Made by a program: the position numbers and the translations under genes
Origin: Myxococcus eversor
GTDB taxonomy: Bacteria > Myxococcota > Myxococcia > Myxococcales > Myxococcaceae
DNA: 64,000 nucleotides
Reading direction: 5' to 3'
Assembly: GCF_010894455.1 (NCBI RefSeq)
Contig: NZ_JAAIXY010000007.1
Location: 248,001 to 312,000, forward strand
Shown here: in pieces, positions 1 to 8,675 of the stretch
Layout of the letters: each line of letters starts with the position of its first letter
How positions within the stretch are numbered: the stretch's first letter is position 1
Notes under the pieces: generated by a model
Databases searched by the model: none
Seen by the model: only the letters and a program-made list of their open reading frames with translations
Told to the model about the DNA's origin: nothing

Positions 1-992
1 CGGCCCAGGAAGATCATCGGGCTGATGACGCCGACGCTGTTGTAGTGGTTCTGGCAGGCGTCCTGGAAGATCTCCTGGATGGTGCCGGCGCTGCCGGGCG
101 CGTAGACGATTCCGCCCCGGGCGATGGTCAAGAGCCCGTCCTCGCGCACGCTGTTGGCGAAGTACTTGGCGATGTGCGTGGCGAAGGGGTTGGGCGGCTC
201 GTGGCCGTAGTGCCAGGTGGGGATGCCCAGGCTGGAGCACGCGAAGACATCCTTGGGCTCCAGCGGGAAGGCCGCGCGCACGTCGAAGGCCCGCGCGAGC
301 CACTCGCGGTCCGTGTAGCTGGGCGCCTGGGCGAGGATGGCGAGCGCCGCGTCCAGCTCCGCCTCCGGACGCACGGCGAACCAGGCGCCCAGGTGAGTGG
401 CCTCCATCGCGCCCGGGCCTCCGCCGCTGACGAGGAAGAAGCCCGCGCGCGTCAGCTCCCTCGCCAGCGTCGCCACCTCGCGGTAGTCGGACTTGCCACG
501 CTTCATGGAGTGTCCCCCCATGATGGCCACCACCTTCCGGGGCGGCCCCGACGCGGCGAGCAGGTCCTCCATCGCATCCGTGACGGCATGGTCATGCAGC
601 CGCTGCGCGAGCGTCTCCAGCAGCGTGGGCGGCGTACCCCGTCCGTGCGATTCCCAGTGCCGGTAGATGCGCGCGTCCAGCGTGTCCGCGTACGTCTCCG
701 GCCGCGTCCGGTCGAAGCCCGCGTACAGCTCCTCCGGCGAGTACAGGCCGCCCCGGTACGGTTGATACGGCACCCCGGAGATCGGCGGGAAGACGAGGGC
801 CCCATGCGCGAGCGCGGCCTGGAGCGCGTCCTTCTCCAGCTCACAGCCCAGGAACACCGTTCCGGCGAGCGGCGCCGCGCTCAGCTCACGCGTGTAGCCC
901 CGCAGGTCCAACCCCTGGATGACGACGTTGACCAGGGTGCGCCCGTCGCGAAGGTGCTGCTCGAAGGCCTCGGGAGTCTCTAGCTCAATCAC
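1..992 (-). CDS. LOG-family Rossmann-fold protein with N-terminal extension (3' end outside window)
   Basis: I read about 330 codons from a GTG at 992; the C-terminus lies beyond base 1. A Rossmann/LOG (lysine-decarboxylase-like) domain begins near residue 153 (KVVAIMGG) and carries the LOG signature VSGGGPGAMEA near residues 188-198. The usual PGGxGTxxE nucleotide-binding motif appears as APGSAGTIQE (298-307), so the second Gly is Ser. About 150 residues precede the LOG domain and are not part of the minimal family, whose members hydrolyse cytokinin-type nucleoside monophosphates. The GTG lies 29 bp after the stop of the upstream L,D-transpeptidase gene, so the two are probably co-transcribed. 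Enzyme activity is inferred from family only. Confidence 0.75.
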   Translation of the reverse strand, partial: MIELETPEAFEQHLRDGRTLVNVVIQGLDLRGYTRELSAAPLAGTVFLGCELEKDALQAALAHGALVFPPISGVPYQPYRGGLYSPEELYAGFDRTRPETYADTLDARIYRHWESHGRGTPPTLLETLAQRLHDHAVTDAMEDLLAASGPPRKVVAIMGGHSMKRGKSDYREVATLARELTRAGFFLVSGGGPGAMEATHLGAWFAVRPEAELDAALAILAQAPSYTDREWLARAFDVRAAFPLEPKDVFACSSLGIPTWHYGHEPPNPFATHIAKYFANSVREDGLLTIARGGIVYAPGSAGTIQEIFQDACQNHYNSVGVISPMIFLG

Positions 993-1021
993 CCGCGAAG
1001 GATTCCATGCCTCGGGCCCTA

Positions 1022-1993
1022 CTAGAAGAGGACAACCATGGTGCCGAGCGGCATCCGGTCATACAGCGCCGTGATATCGCGGGGGTGGAACACGACACAG
1101 CCCCAGGACAGCCGGCCGCCGCTCGCCTCCAGGGACCATTCGCCCGCCCACCCGTGAAAGCCGATGCCGCTGCCCAGCCGCGTGGTGGCATCCGTCGCCT
1201 CGCGGGCCTCCCAGGAACGGGCGATGCGCTCGCGCGTCTTCTGTGTGAGCCAGCCCTGCTTCACCCCTCGGCTCGCGTCCCAGGGGTTGGGGTAGTTCAC
1301 CCGCAGCCAGTGGCCGCCGTAGTACGCGGCGTAGGGCCCGGGAATCTCCCCGCGCACCGTCTGCACGATGAAGTACATGCCGACGGGCGTGCGGTTGTCG
1401 CCCCGCTGCTCCTTGGGCCCCGCCTCCTGGCCGAAGCCCACCTCCACCCGCGCCCGCTCCACGCCCCGCTCGTAGAGGCGGAGCTGGTTGAGCGCGTGGG
1501 AGATGAGCACCAGCACCGGCTCGCTCGCGGGCTGGGGCAGGCGGGCACGCTCGGCGGTGAAACGACGGGACTCCGCGACGGACAGCGCGCGGTCGGTGTG
1601 CAGCACGACTCCGAGTCGCTCGGACGTCCCCACCTGACCGAGCACCTGGCCCTTGGTGACGAGCGCACCGGGACGCAGCGCCACACCGCTCAGCCCGGAG
1701 TACTCGGAGCGGGCGCGCAGCAGCTCGTGGTTCTCGTGGTACAGGTGCTCCAGCGTGACGCTGTCACCTCTCGCGCCCACCGTCACCACGCGGCCCCGGG
1801 CCAGCGCGCGCACGTCACTTCCCGGCCTGGCCCGCGCGAAATCCGGCCACGGCGCGAAGCCCTCCGCCACCGAGTGCTCGGGACGCAGCCAGGCCTCGAA
1901 GACATCCGGCGTGGAGGCGGTGGCGACCTGGGCGGACAGCACCCAGGCGAGGCACAGCAGCGGCAACCTGGAGCGCGGCGCGGAGGAAGTCAC
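1022..1993 (-). CDS. L,D-transpeptidase (YkuD domain) with degenerate M23-like N-terminal domain
   Basis: Periplasmic cell-wall enzyme of 323 residues. A hydrophobic signal sequence (LPLLCLAWVLSAQVATA) follows the GTG at 1993. An upstream in-frame start would run into the gene ending at 2061, so the GTG is preferred. Residues about 45-125 read like a peptidase-M23 beta-barrel (DVRALARGRVVTVG, then LEHLYHENHE and TKGQVLGQVG), but the HxH motif is replaced by VVLHTDRAL. The C-terminal half is YkuD: GIGFHGW and then the nucleophile motif LSWGCVVF with the catalytic Cys. YkuD enzymes form 3-3 peptidoglycan cross-links or attach proteins to peptidoglycan. The M23-like part probably binds peptidoglycan rather than cutting it. 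It lies 67 bp after the ATPase/TPR gene and upstream of the LOG gene. Confidence 0.85.
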   Translation of the reverse strand: MTSSAPRSRLPLLCLAWVLSAQVATASTPDVFEAWLRPEHSVAEGFAPWPDFARARPGSDVRALARGRVVTVGARGDSVTLEHLYHENHELLRARSEYSGLSGVALRPGALVTKGQVLGQVGTSERLGVVLHTDRALSVAESRRFTAERARLPQPASEPVLVLISHALNQLRLYERGVERARVEVGFGQEAGPKEQRGDNRTPVGMYFIVQTVRGEIPGPYAAYYGGHWLRVNYPNPWDASRGVKQGWLTQKTRERIARSWEAREATDATTRLGSGIGFHGWAGEWSLEASGGRLSWGCVVFHPRDITALYDRMPLGTMVVLF

Positions 1994-2060
1994 TCGCGCT
2001 GGACACTCGACGCATGAGGACCGTTCCGTCAACTCCCGCGTTTCCACCCGACGCGCGTCC

Positions 2061-4325
2061 TCAGCGCCGGGCCTCCAGGGCACGCAGCGCGGCCTGGGCC
2101 TGGAGCAGCTCCGGACGCGCATTGGCGGCGGCGGCGTCCTGGGCGGCGAGTTGGAGCTGCCTCGCCGCCTCCTCTCGCTCGCCCAGTCGCAGGTGGGCTC
2201 GCCCCAGGGCACAGCGCAGCAGTGACTTCAGCTTCCGGTCCCCGAGCATCCCCGCGAGTTGGAGGCCCCGCACCGCGTCCTCCTTCGCCAGCTCGGGCGC
2301 ATCCGCCTGGCTGTGCAGCAGCGCGAGCCCGTGGTGCGTGTACGCCATGCCGCCCCGGTCCCCCATGCGCGCCTTCAAGTCCAACGCGAGCTGGAAGTAG
2401 TGCACCGCCCGCTCCCTGTCTCCCGCGCGCGCGTAGGCATCCCCCAGGTTGAACAGGGCAGTGGAGTGCTCCCACGTGTCCCCCGCGCGCTCCGTCCAGC
2501 GCAGCACCGCCGCGTACTCCACCGTCGCCTGTCCCGGCCGCCCCTGCCCCATCAGCAACGTCCCCGTGGCCCGGTGCAGCGCGGCCTCCACGCTCGCCCG
2601 GCCCGGCCCCTCCTGGTACGGCGCCTGGAGCAGCCGCCCCCGCGCCACCACCAGCCGCGCCTCCGCCTCCTCGAAGCGCCCCAGCCAGCACAGCGCGAGC
2701 ACGCACAGCGCATCCAGCGAAGCCCAGCAGAGCAGCGCCTCCCGCGACGCCTCGAAATCGCCCGCCGACTGACTCAGCGCCACCACCTCCTCGTAGCGCT
2801 CCAGCGACAGCACCACCGCGGCCAGCTTGCGCAGACACTGGAGCCGCTCGGGCGTCGCCACCACCGCGCGCGCGTCCTCGAGCGACAGCGCGATTCGCCA
2901 GGCGGACTCGGCCTCCGCTCGCTCCCCCGCCAGGCGATGCGCGTCGCCCATGCGCTCCCACAGCACGCGGGACCACTTTCGCGCGGCCTCCAGGGACAAC
3001 GAGCCGGCCACCTCCAGCGCGACGCGATACACCGCGAGCGCCGCCGCGGGCTCCAGCGCCGCCAGGTTCCACCCGGCGACCTCCAGCAGGTGCGGCAACG
3101 CCCGCTGCGGCACCTTCGCCGCGCGCCAGTGACGCACCAGCTCCGCGCACGCGCGACGCCGGGCTTCCTCGGGCAGCGCCTCGTACGCCTCCGCCGCCCG
3201 CCGATGCAGCCCCAGCCCCTCCGCGTCCGAGGACACACCCTCACGCGGCACCGGAACACGAGCCCCCACCGCATACCGCCCGCCCGAGACGGCCTTCAGC
3301 CAGCCACCCGCCTCCAGCCCGGCGAGCGACGAGAGCCCGCCGACGAGCGCCCCCAGCACCGGCCGGGGGAAGCAGGGCCCCAGCACCGCGCTCACCACGT
3401 GCAGCGCCTCTCGCCGCGTGGGCGACAGGGCCTCGAAGCGCGCGGCCAGGACCGCTGGCCCAGACTCGGGCAGGGGAGCATCCGGATGCTCTTCGTGGAA
3501 CGCCATCGCATGCAGCAGGTGCAGCGGGTGGCCCGCGCCCGCTCGCAGCAACGCCTCCCTGGGCCAGTCCGGACGCAGGCGCGTGGCGACCAGCGCGGCG
3601 GCATCCTCTGGATTGAGCAGCCCCACCTCCAGCACCTCCGCCGTCGACGGCGCGAGCGCCGGCCCCTCCGTGCGCTCCAGGACGAGCACGAGCACCGGCG
3701 TGTGCGCCAACCTCGAGACGAGGACCTCGACGAATGCCCGGCTGAGCGGGTCCGCGTCCCGCCAGTCCTCCAGGATGAGGATGCGCGGCCCCCGGTGCGG
3801 CAGCAGCGCGTGGCAGAGCGCGTCGAACAGCGCCAGGCTCTCGGCGGAGAGGCTCGCGGGGATGCCCTGCCACTCCCGCCCCTCCAGGAAGTGGGCGACG
3901 CGCTCCGCCTCCGCGCTCGACATCCGCCCCACGCCCGCCACGGGCCGCAGCCCCCGGGTGGCCTCCAGCAACTCCAGCAGCGGCCCCGCCGGAGTCCCGG
4001 GCAGCGCCAGGCCACTGCCCTCCCAGATTTCGAAGCGATTGGCGGCCAGCGACTCCACCAGCGCGTCCTTCAGCCGCGACTTGCCCATCCCCTCCGGGCC
4101 CACCAGCCACACGGCGCGCCCCAGCCCTCGCCGCGCCTCCTCCGCGCACCACTTCAGCCGCTCCAGCAGCGCCGTCCGCCCGACGAGCGGCGGCTGACAC
4201 GACCCCACCTCCCACCGACGCACCCCTTCAGCCAGGGGCCTCCGGAGGGGCGTGCGCGGGCACGTGGACAAGCCAGGGGAGAGGCGCGTCCCACAGGCCA
4301 GGCACACGCCCGAAGACAAGGTCAT
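2061..4325 (-). CDS. ATPase with C-terminal TPR array and short Cys motif at N-terminus
   Basis: 754 residues from ATG 4325, which has GGAGGT at normal spacing. The N-terminus has C8-x2-C11 and C22, a partial zinc-ribbon look. A STAND/AAA-type ATPase domain follows: LVGR entry motif at residue 47, Walker A GPEGMGKS at 76-83, and a Walker B-like RILILEDWRDAD. The second half is helical repeats of TPR type (for example GDTWEHSTALFNLGDAYARA). The layout matches the predicted ATPases that sit behind Ser/Thr kinases or in front of LuxR-type domains in myxobacteria, but neither a kinase nor an HTH domain is present here. It is probably a nucleotide-dependent scaffold or sensor; its partner is unknown. 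First gene of a likely three-gene minus-strand run. Confidence 0.75.
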   Translation of the reverse strand: MTLSSGVCLACGTRLSPGLSTCPRTPLRRPLAEGVRRWEVGSCQPPLVGRTALLERLKWCAEEARRGLGRAVWLVGPEGMGKSRLKDALVESLAANRFEIWEGSGLALPGTPAGPLLELLEATRGLRPVAGVGRMSSAEAERVAHFLEGREWQGIPASLSAESLALFDALCHALLPHRGPRILILEDWRDADPLSRAFVEVLVSRLAHTPVLVLVLERTEGPALAPSTAEVLEVGLLNPEDAAALVATRLRPDWPREALLRAGAGHPLHLLHAMAFHEEHPDAPLPESGPAVLAARFEALSPTRREALHVVSAVLGPCFPRPVLGALVGGLSSLAGLEAGGWLKAVSGGRYAVGARVPVPREGVSSDAEGLGLHRRAAEAYEALPEEARRRACAELVRHWRAAKVPQRALPHLLEVAGWNLAALEPAAALAVYRVALEVAGSLSLEAARKWSRVLWERMGDAHRLAGERAEAESAWRIALSLEDARAVVATPERLQCLRKLAAVVLSLERYEEVVALSQSAGDFEASREALLCWASLDALCVLALCWLGRFEEAEARLVVARGRLLQAPYQEGPGRASVEAALHRATGTLLMGQGRPGQATVEYAAVLRWTERAGDTWEHSTALFNLGDAYARAGDRERAVHYFQLALDLKARMGDRGGMAYTHHGLALLHSQADAPELAKEDAVRGLQLAGMLGDRKLKSLLRCALGRAHLRLGEREEAARQLQLAAQDAAAANARPELLQAQAALRALEARR

Positions 4326-4760
4326 GAGCACCTCCAGAGCCCGAACCTCTAACGCTCCCGCGCGGCCGAGCCTCTTGGGCCCAGGGGTGGTGTGTGTGTA
4401 TTGAATTCGCCTGTGGCCCTGCCCTCCAGGCCACCCCATGCCTCCTCGGTCCCGCTCACGGTGCGCTCAAGCCCTCACCATCCGCCTCAATCCGCCACCA
4501 ATGACAGACGTTTCCAATCCCACCGCCTGAACCCCCACCATGAGTATGTCCTGCCCCGTTTCCTGGAGGGCAGGCAGGCATGTCGAGAACTGTTGAATAC
4601 GAAATAAATTTGGTCGATGGTTGTCTCCGTCGCAACGCGGCGAACCCCCCGCCGTGACCTTGGAGAAGCCCCCTAGCTGAAACCAGATACCGGCCCGTCG
4701 GGAGACGGCCGCCGGACACACTCCCCGTCTGTCTGTTTTTGAATCCCCAGAGGTCCCTAC
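4326..4760. other. 435-bp divergent intergenic region
   Basis: This region separates the minus-strand ATPase gene from the plus-strand lyase lipoprotein. I see no convincing coding frame. There is a local AT-rich patch around 4590-4615 (TTGAATACGAAATAAATTTG) that stands out from the GC-rich background and could carry promoter elements, but no confident -35/-10 pair is visible. Confidence 0.4.
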
Positions 4761-6029
4761 ATGAAGAAGTCTCTTCTGCTGGCTGGTGCATTGCTCGGCC
4801 TGGGTGTCATGGCTTGTGGCCCCCAGGACGACGTCACGGAGCTGGGCGAGGCCCCCGCAGGGCTCGACGAGGCCACGGCCTTCGCCACATCAGTCTCCTC
4901 CGCCGCGCTGACGGCCTCGGGCTGCACCCAGCTCACTGCCGCGTCCGTCATCGCCAAGGGTCATGACGGCAACGTGCCGGCCAACACGATGGACGACAGC
5001 CTCGCCACTCGCTGGAGCTATCTCGGCAAGGGCGGCTGGATTGACTACGACCTGGGCGCCACCAAGTCCATCTCGGGCGTCACCATCGCATGGCACGAAG
5101 GCACCACGCGGGCGAACACCTTCACGGTGTCCGTCTCGCCGGATGGCTACACGTACACGCAGATCTACAGCGGCACGAGCAGGAAGTCGTCCTCCGCGGA
5201 GACGTACACCTTCGCGGCGACCTCCGCGCGCCGCGTGCGCATCACCTTCCAGGGCAACAGCGTCAACGACTGGGCCTCCATCGCCGAGGCGCGCGCCTGC
5301 TCCTCCACGGTGACGACGCCTCCTCCGACGACGCCTCCCCCCACGGGCAACAGCGTGGTGTGGGTGGGCGACTTCGAGACGAACAACATCAGCCAGTGGA
5401 CGCGCGCGCAGATGGTGAGCGCGGACCGGCTGGCGATGGTGTCCTCGCCGAAGCGCCAGGGCAGCTACGCGCTCAAGGCCACCGTGAAGCGGGGCGATGA
5501 CCCCATCAACTCCAGCGGCAACCGCAACGAGCTGGTGCGGATGACGCGCGAGCCGTCGGGCTCCGAGTACTACTACCGCTGGAGCACGATGTTCGACTCC
5601 ACGTTCCCCAACGTGAACACGTGGCAGCTCTTCACCCAGTGGCACCAGGAGAGCGACACCGTGGGCGGCTCGCCGCCGGTGGAGTTCTATGTCTACGGCA
5701 ACGAGGTCCGCCTCAACATCGGCGGCAACCCGGGCACCATCGTCTGGCGCGCCCCGCTGACGCGCGGCAAGTGGATGGACTTCATCTTCCACGTGCGCTG
5801 GTCCGCGAACTCGAAGGTGGGCTTCGTGGAGCTGTACCTCGACGGCAAGCTGGTGATGCCCAAGCGCTACATCGCCACCCAGTACTCCGGCCAGGTCAAC
5901 TACCTGAAGATTGGCCTGTACCGGAACGACACGATTACGCAGACGGGCATCGTCTACCACGACGGCTGGGTGATGGCCCGGAAGCTCGAGGACGTGCTGA
6001 GCCCCACGGCGGTCATCAAGGCCCCGTAG
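4761..6029 (+). CDS. secreted lipoprotein: F5/8 type C (discoidin) domain plus polysaccharide-lyase-like domain
   Basis: 422 residues. The N-terminus is a lipoprotein signal (LLGLGVMAC, Cys at about 20). Residues about 50-180 form a discoidin-like carbohydrate-binding module (ARRVRITFQGNSVNDWASIAE). A short Thr/Pro linker (TTPPPTTPPPTG) leads to residues about 200-420, which resemble the heparin-lyase-I-like / PF14099 polysaccharide lyase fold (YYYRWSTMFDSTFP, WQLFTQWHQ, GKWMDFIFHVRWS, VELYLDGK). The probable role is binding and cutting an acidic polysaccharide outside the cell, either as prey or plant material or as the cell's own matrix. The substrate cannot be read from sequence. Monocistronic, followed by a strong hairpin. 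Confidence 0.82.
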   Translation: MKKSLLLAGALLGLGVMACGPQDDVTELGEAPAGLDEATAFATSVSSAALTASGCTQLTAASVIAKGHDGNVPANTMDDSLATRWSYLGKGGWIDYDLGATKSISGVTIAWHEGTTRANTFTVSVSPDGYTYTQIYSGTSRKSSSAETYTFAATSARRVRITFQGNSVNDWASIAEARACSSTVTTPPPTTPPPTGNSVVWVGDFETNNISQWTRAQMVSADRLAMVSSPKRQGSYALKATVKRGDDPINSSGNRNELVRMTREPSGSEYYYRWSTMFDSTFPNVNTWQLFTQWHQESDTVGGSPPVEFYVYGNEVRLNIGGNPGTIVWRAPLTRGKWMDFIFHVRWSANSKVGFVELYLDGKLVMPKRYIATQYSGQVNYLKIGLYRNDTITQTGIVYHDGWVMARKLEDVLSPTAVIKAP

Positions 6030-6068
6030 CACGTCACGGTTGTATGGCACCCCACACCGTGCCCTCCA

Positions 6069-6106
6069 CCGGGCCGAGGTCGCGTCCCCACGCGGCCTCG
6101 GCCCGG
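6069..6106 (+). terminator. GC-rich hairpin terminator after the lyase lipoprotein gene
   Basis: Inverted repeat CCGGGCCGAGG (6069-6079) with CCTCGGCCCGG (6096-6106). The inner CGCG/CGCG also pairs around a short loop. It has no long U tract, as is usual in this GC range. Confidence 0.7.
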
Positions 6107-6120
6107 AGTAGTTTCCGGAC

Positions 6121-6438
6121 ATGCCCAACAGCCTGCGGGTCGTCCAGGTCCACATCCACGTCAAGCCGGAGCACGTGGACGCCTTTCGCGAAGCCACCGT
6201 GGTCAACGCGCGGGCGAGCGCGAAGGAGCCCGGCATCGCCCGCTTCGACTTCCTCCAGGACTCCGAGGACCCGACGCGCTTCGTGCTCGTGGAGGTCTAC
6301 CGGACGGCCCAGGCGCCCGCGGAGCACAAGGAGACGGCCCACTACCTCACCTGGCGCGACACCGTGGCGCCGATGATGGCGGAGCCGCGCACCAGCCGGA
6401 AGTACGTCAACCTGTTCCCCGAAGACGCCGGGTGGTGA
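6121..6438 (+). CDS. antibiotic biosynthesis monooxygenase (ABM) / LsrG-like small protein
   Basis: 105 residues, a full-length dimeric ferredoxin-like ABM fold. Landmarks are [16 protein letters not shown] at the start, [16 protein letters not shown] in the middle and [22 protein letters not shown] before the C-terminal strand. Family members act as small cofactor-free oxygenases or isomerases on quinone-like or AI-2-derived substrates. The stop at 6436-6438 is one base before the start of the next gene, so it is translationally close to the iron alcohol dehydrogenase and probably works on a related carbonyl or aromatic compound. Confidence 0.8.
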   Translation: MPNSLRVVQVHIHVKPEHVDAFREATVVNARASAKEPGIARFDFLQDSEDPTRFVLVEVYRTAQAPAEHKETAHYLTWRDTVAPMMAEPRTSRKYVNLFPEDAGW

Positions 6439-6439
6439 C

Positions 6440-7606
6440 GTGAGTCCCGCCGCCTTCGAGTTCGCCACCGCGACGCGCATCGTCTTCGGCCCGGGCCGCC
6501 TCGCCGAAGCCCCGGAGCTGGTGCGCGCGCTCGGCGGTCAGCGCGTGCTGCTCGTCACCGGGAAGACGCCCGCGCGCGCCAGTGCCCTGCGCGAGTCACT
6601 GGAGGCGCTCGGCCTCGCCGTGACGGGGTTCCGCGTGGAGGGAGAGCCCACGGTGGACCTGGTGCGCCAGGGCCTGGACCTGCTCGCCCAGGCGCGCTGC
6701 GACGTGGTGGTGGCGATGGGCGGCGGGAGCGCGCTCGACACGGGCAAGGCGCTCGCGGCGCTGGCGACGCAGGGAGGAGACCCGCTCGACTACCTGGAGG
6801 TCATCGGCCGCGGCCAGCCGCTCACCCGCGCGTCACTGCCCTTCGTGGCCATTCCCACCACCGCGGGCACCGGCTCGGAGGTGACGCGCAACGCGGTGCT
6901 GGGCTCGAAGGAGGCCCAGGTGAAGGCCAGCCTGCGCGGGCCGAAGCTGCTGCCGGCCGTGGCGCTCGTGGACCCGGACCTGCTCATCGGCGCGCCCGCC
7001 TCCGTGCTCGCCGCGAGCGGCATGGATGCGCTGTCGCAGCTCATCGAGCCCTTCCTCTCCGCGCGCGCCAATCCCCTCACCGACGCCCTGGCGCGAGAGG
7101 GCCTGCGCCGCTCCGCGCGCTCGCTGCGTCGGGCCGTCCTGGAGGGGCCGGACGCGGAAGGTCGCGAGGACCTGGCCCTGGCCAGTCTCTTCGGTGGCCT
7201 GTGTCTGGCGAACTCCGGGCTCGGCGCGGTGCACGGCTTCGCCGCGCCGGTGGGCGGCATGTTCGACGCGCCCCATGGCGCCGTGTGCGCGGCCCTGCTG
7301 TCCGCCGTGCTCGACGTCAACCTGAGGGCCCTGCGTGCCCGCGCGCCGGAGCACCCGTCCCTGCCCCGCTTCCGGGAGCTGGCCGTCCTGCTCACCGGCC
7401 GCGCCGAGGCCCGCGAGGAAGATGCCCTGTCGTGGGTGGAGGCCTTGCGCGCGGACCTGCGCATTCCCGGCCTCGCCACCTACGGACTCACGCCCGCGCG
7501 GCTCCCCGAGCTGGTGACCAAGGCCCGCGCCGCGAGCAGCATGAAGGCCAATCCGTTGACGCTCACCGACGCCGAACTGGCGGAGATCGCCACCCGATCG
7601 TTATAG
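6440..7606 (+). CDS. iron-containing alcohol dehydrogenase family protein
   Basis: 388 residues from GTG 6440, one base after the ABM gene's stop. Group III dehydrogenase landmarks are [13 protein letters not shown] (NAD(P) site), [15 protein letters not shown], and the metal region. The His that usually follows DAL(T/S) is Gln here ([10 protein letters not shown]). Later ligand candidates are retained in [11 protein letters not shown] and DAPHGAVCA. Such Gln forms exist in subfamilies, so I do not call it inactive. The family includes maleylacetate reductases and 1,3-diol dehydrogenases. A dienelactone hydrolase lies 50 bp downstream and an ABM protein upstream, which fits an aromatic or chlorocatechol-type side pathway, but the substrate is inference. 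Confidence 0.85.
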   Translation: MSPAAFEFATATRIVFGPGRLAEAPELVRALGGQRVLLVTGKTPARASALRESLEALGLAVTGFRVEGEPTVDLVRQGLDLLAQARCDVVVAMGGGSALDTGKALAALATQGGDPLDYLEVIGRGQPLTRASLPFVAIPTTAGTGSEVTRNAVLGSKEAQVKASLRGPKLLPAVALVDPDLLIGAPASVLAASGMDALSQLIEPFLSARANPLTDALAREGLRRSARSLRRAVLEGPDAEGREDLALASLFGGLCLANSGLGAVHGFAAPVGGMFDAPHGAVCAALLSAVLDVNLRALRARAPEHPSLPRFRELAVLLTGRAEAREEDALSWVEALRADLRIPGLATYGLTPARLPELVTKARAASSMKANPLTLTDAELAEIATRSL

Positions 7607-7656
7607 CCAGCCGCGCCGCATAACGAGCCACACTGCCCCGCTGTCGAGGAGTGCCC

Positions 7657-8394
7657 ATGGAAGACATCGAGCTGCCGACCCGAGAGGGAACGATGGACGC
7701 GAAGCTGTTCCAGCCGGAGGGACGCGGCCCGTGGCCCGCGGTCATCCTGCTGACGGACGCGATGGGCATCCGGCCCGCCTTCGAACACATGGCCCAGCGG
7801 CTCGCGGACGGCGGCTATGTCGTCCTGCTGCCCAACGTCTTCTATCGCGAGGGCCGCGCCGGAAACCTGGCGCTGCAGGGCTCGTTCGCGGACGAGGCCT
7901 TCCGCAAGCACATCTTCGCGCTCATCGCGACGCTGACACCGGCGCGGGTGCGCGACGACGGCGCCGCCGAGCTCGACTTCCTCTCACGGTTGCCCCAGGT
8001 GAAGGGCCCCAAGGTCGGCGTGGCCGGCTACTGCATGAGTGGCTCCATGGCCGTGCGCCTGGCCGCGGACTTCCCGGACACCATCGCCGCGGCGGTGTCC
8101 AACCATGGAGGCAAGCTGGCGACGGACTCCCCGGACAGCGCCCACCTGCGCGTCGGCGACGTTCGCGGAGAGCTGGTGTTCGGCCACGCGGACCAGGACG
8201 GCTCCATGCCGGCCGACGCCATCCTCCGCCTGGAGACGGCGCTGAAGGCCGCCGGTGTCCGGCACCAGTCCCACCTCCATGTCGGCGCGCGCCATGGCTA
8301 CGCGGTGGACGGCTCCGGCGCCTATGACAAGGACGCGTCCGAGCAGCACTGGCGAGAGCTGTTCGACGTGTTCGGCCGCGCCCTCACGGCGTGA
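7657..8394 (+). CDS. dienelactone hydrolase family protein
   Basis: 245 residues from ATG 7657, preceded by CGAGGAG; a GTG six bases upstream is possible. Alpha/beta-hydrolase with the DLH triad: nucleophile Cys126 in GYCMSGS, an Asp in FGHADQDGSMP and a His in ARHGYAVDG. DLHs open carboxymethylene-butenolide to maleylacetate. The preceding dehydrogenase belongs to the fold that includes maleylacetate reductases, so the pair could be consecutive steps. Many myxobacterial DLH paralogues act on other esters, so the specific reaction is unproven. Cytoplasmic, with no signal peptide. Confidence 0.85.
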   Translation: MEDIELPTREGTMDAKLFQPEGRGPWPAVILLTDAMGIRPAFEHMAQRLADGGYVVLLPNVFYREGRAGNLALQGSFADEAFRKHIFALIATLTPARVRDDGAAELDFLSRLPQVKGPKVGVAGYCMSGSMAVRLAADFPDTIAAAVSNHGGKLATDSPDSAHLRVGDVRGELVFGHADQDGSMPADAILRLETALKAAGVRHQSHLHVGARHGYAVDGSGAYDKDASEQHWRELFDVFGRALTA

Positions 8395-8415
8395 GCGGGT
8401 GAGGCAGCCCCCCTT

Positions 8416-8434
8416 GCCAGCGGAAGCGGCTGGC
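8416..8434 (+). terminator. small hairpin after the dienelactone hydrolase gene
   Basis: GCCAGC (8416-8421) pairs with GCTGGC (8429-8434) and is followed by GTTATTC. It is a short stem but sits just after the stop. The leader of the next gene (8435-8675) also holds an 8-bp inverted repeat GCCGCCGG / CCGGCGGC at 8580-8609 that could be a leader structure. Confidence 0.45.
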
Positions 8435-8675
8435 GTTATTCGTGGGGGCATGGTGCTCGTCGTCAGTGCTCGTCGATTTAGCCGCCCCCCGGCCCCCTCT
8501 GGGTGTCGGGAGGCCGTGCCGCACTGAGCGCACGAACCTCTCGTTGGTGAAACGCCGTCAGGCGCGACGCCCACCCGGAGCCGCCGGGGGGGCATCCGAG
8601 GCCGGCGGCGCCTGGCGGACTTCTCGCTCGGCGTGCCGGAGACCACCGCGTTTCCACCGCTTCCGAGAGGTTTCC

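Noticed and set aside
2259..4352. Long plus-strand open frame opposite the ATPase/TPR gene
   Set aside because: Gln/Arg/Pro-rich composition with no motif or ribosome site; it is the GC-bias shadow of the minus-strand gene.
4392..4791. Small frames in the 4.3-4.8 kb intergenic region
   Set aside because: No ribosome sites, no typical codon bias, and mutually overlapping on both strands.
8442..8675. N-terminal extension of the PheS-like ligase to an upstream start
   Set aside because: The extra 78 residues are Arg/Pro-rich with no motif. The ATG at 8676 fits the family start, and the extension runs through a hairpin-forming leader.
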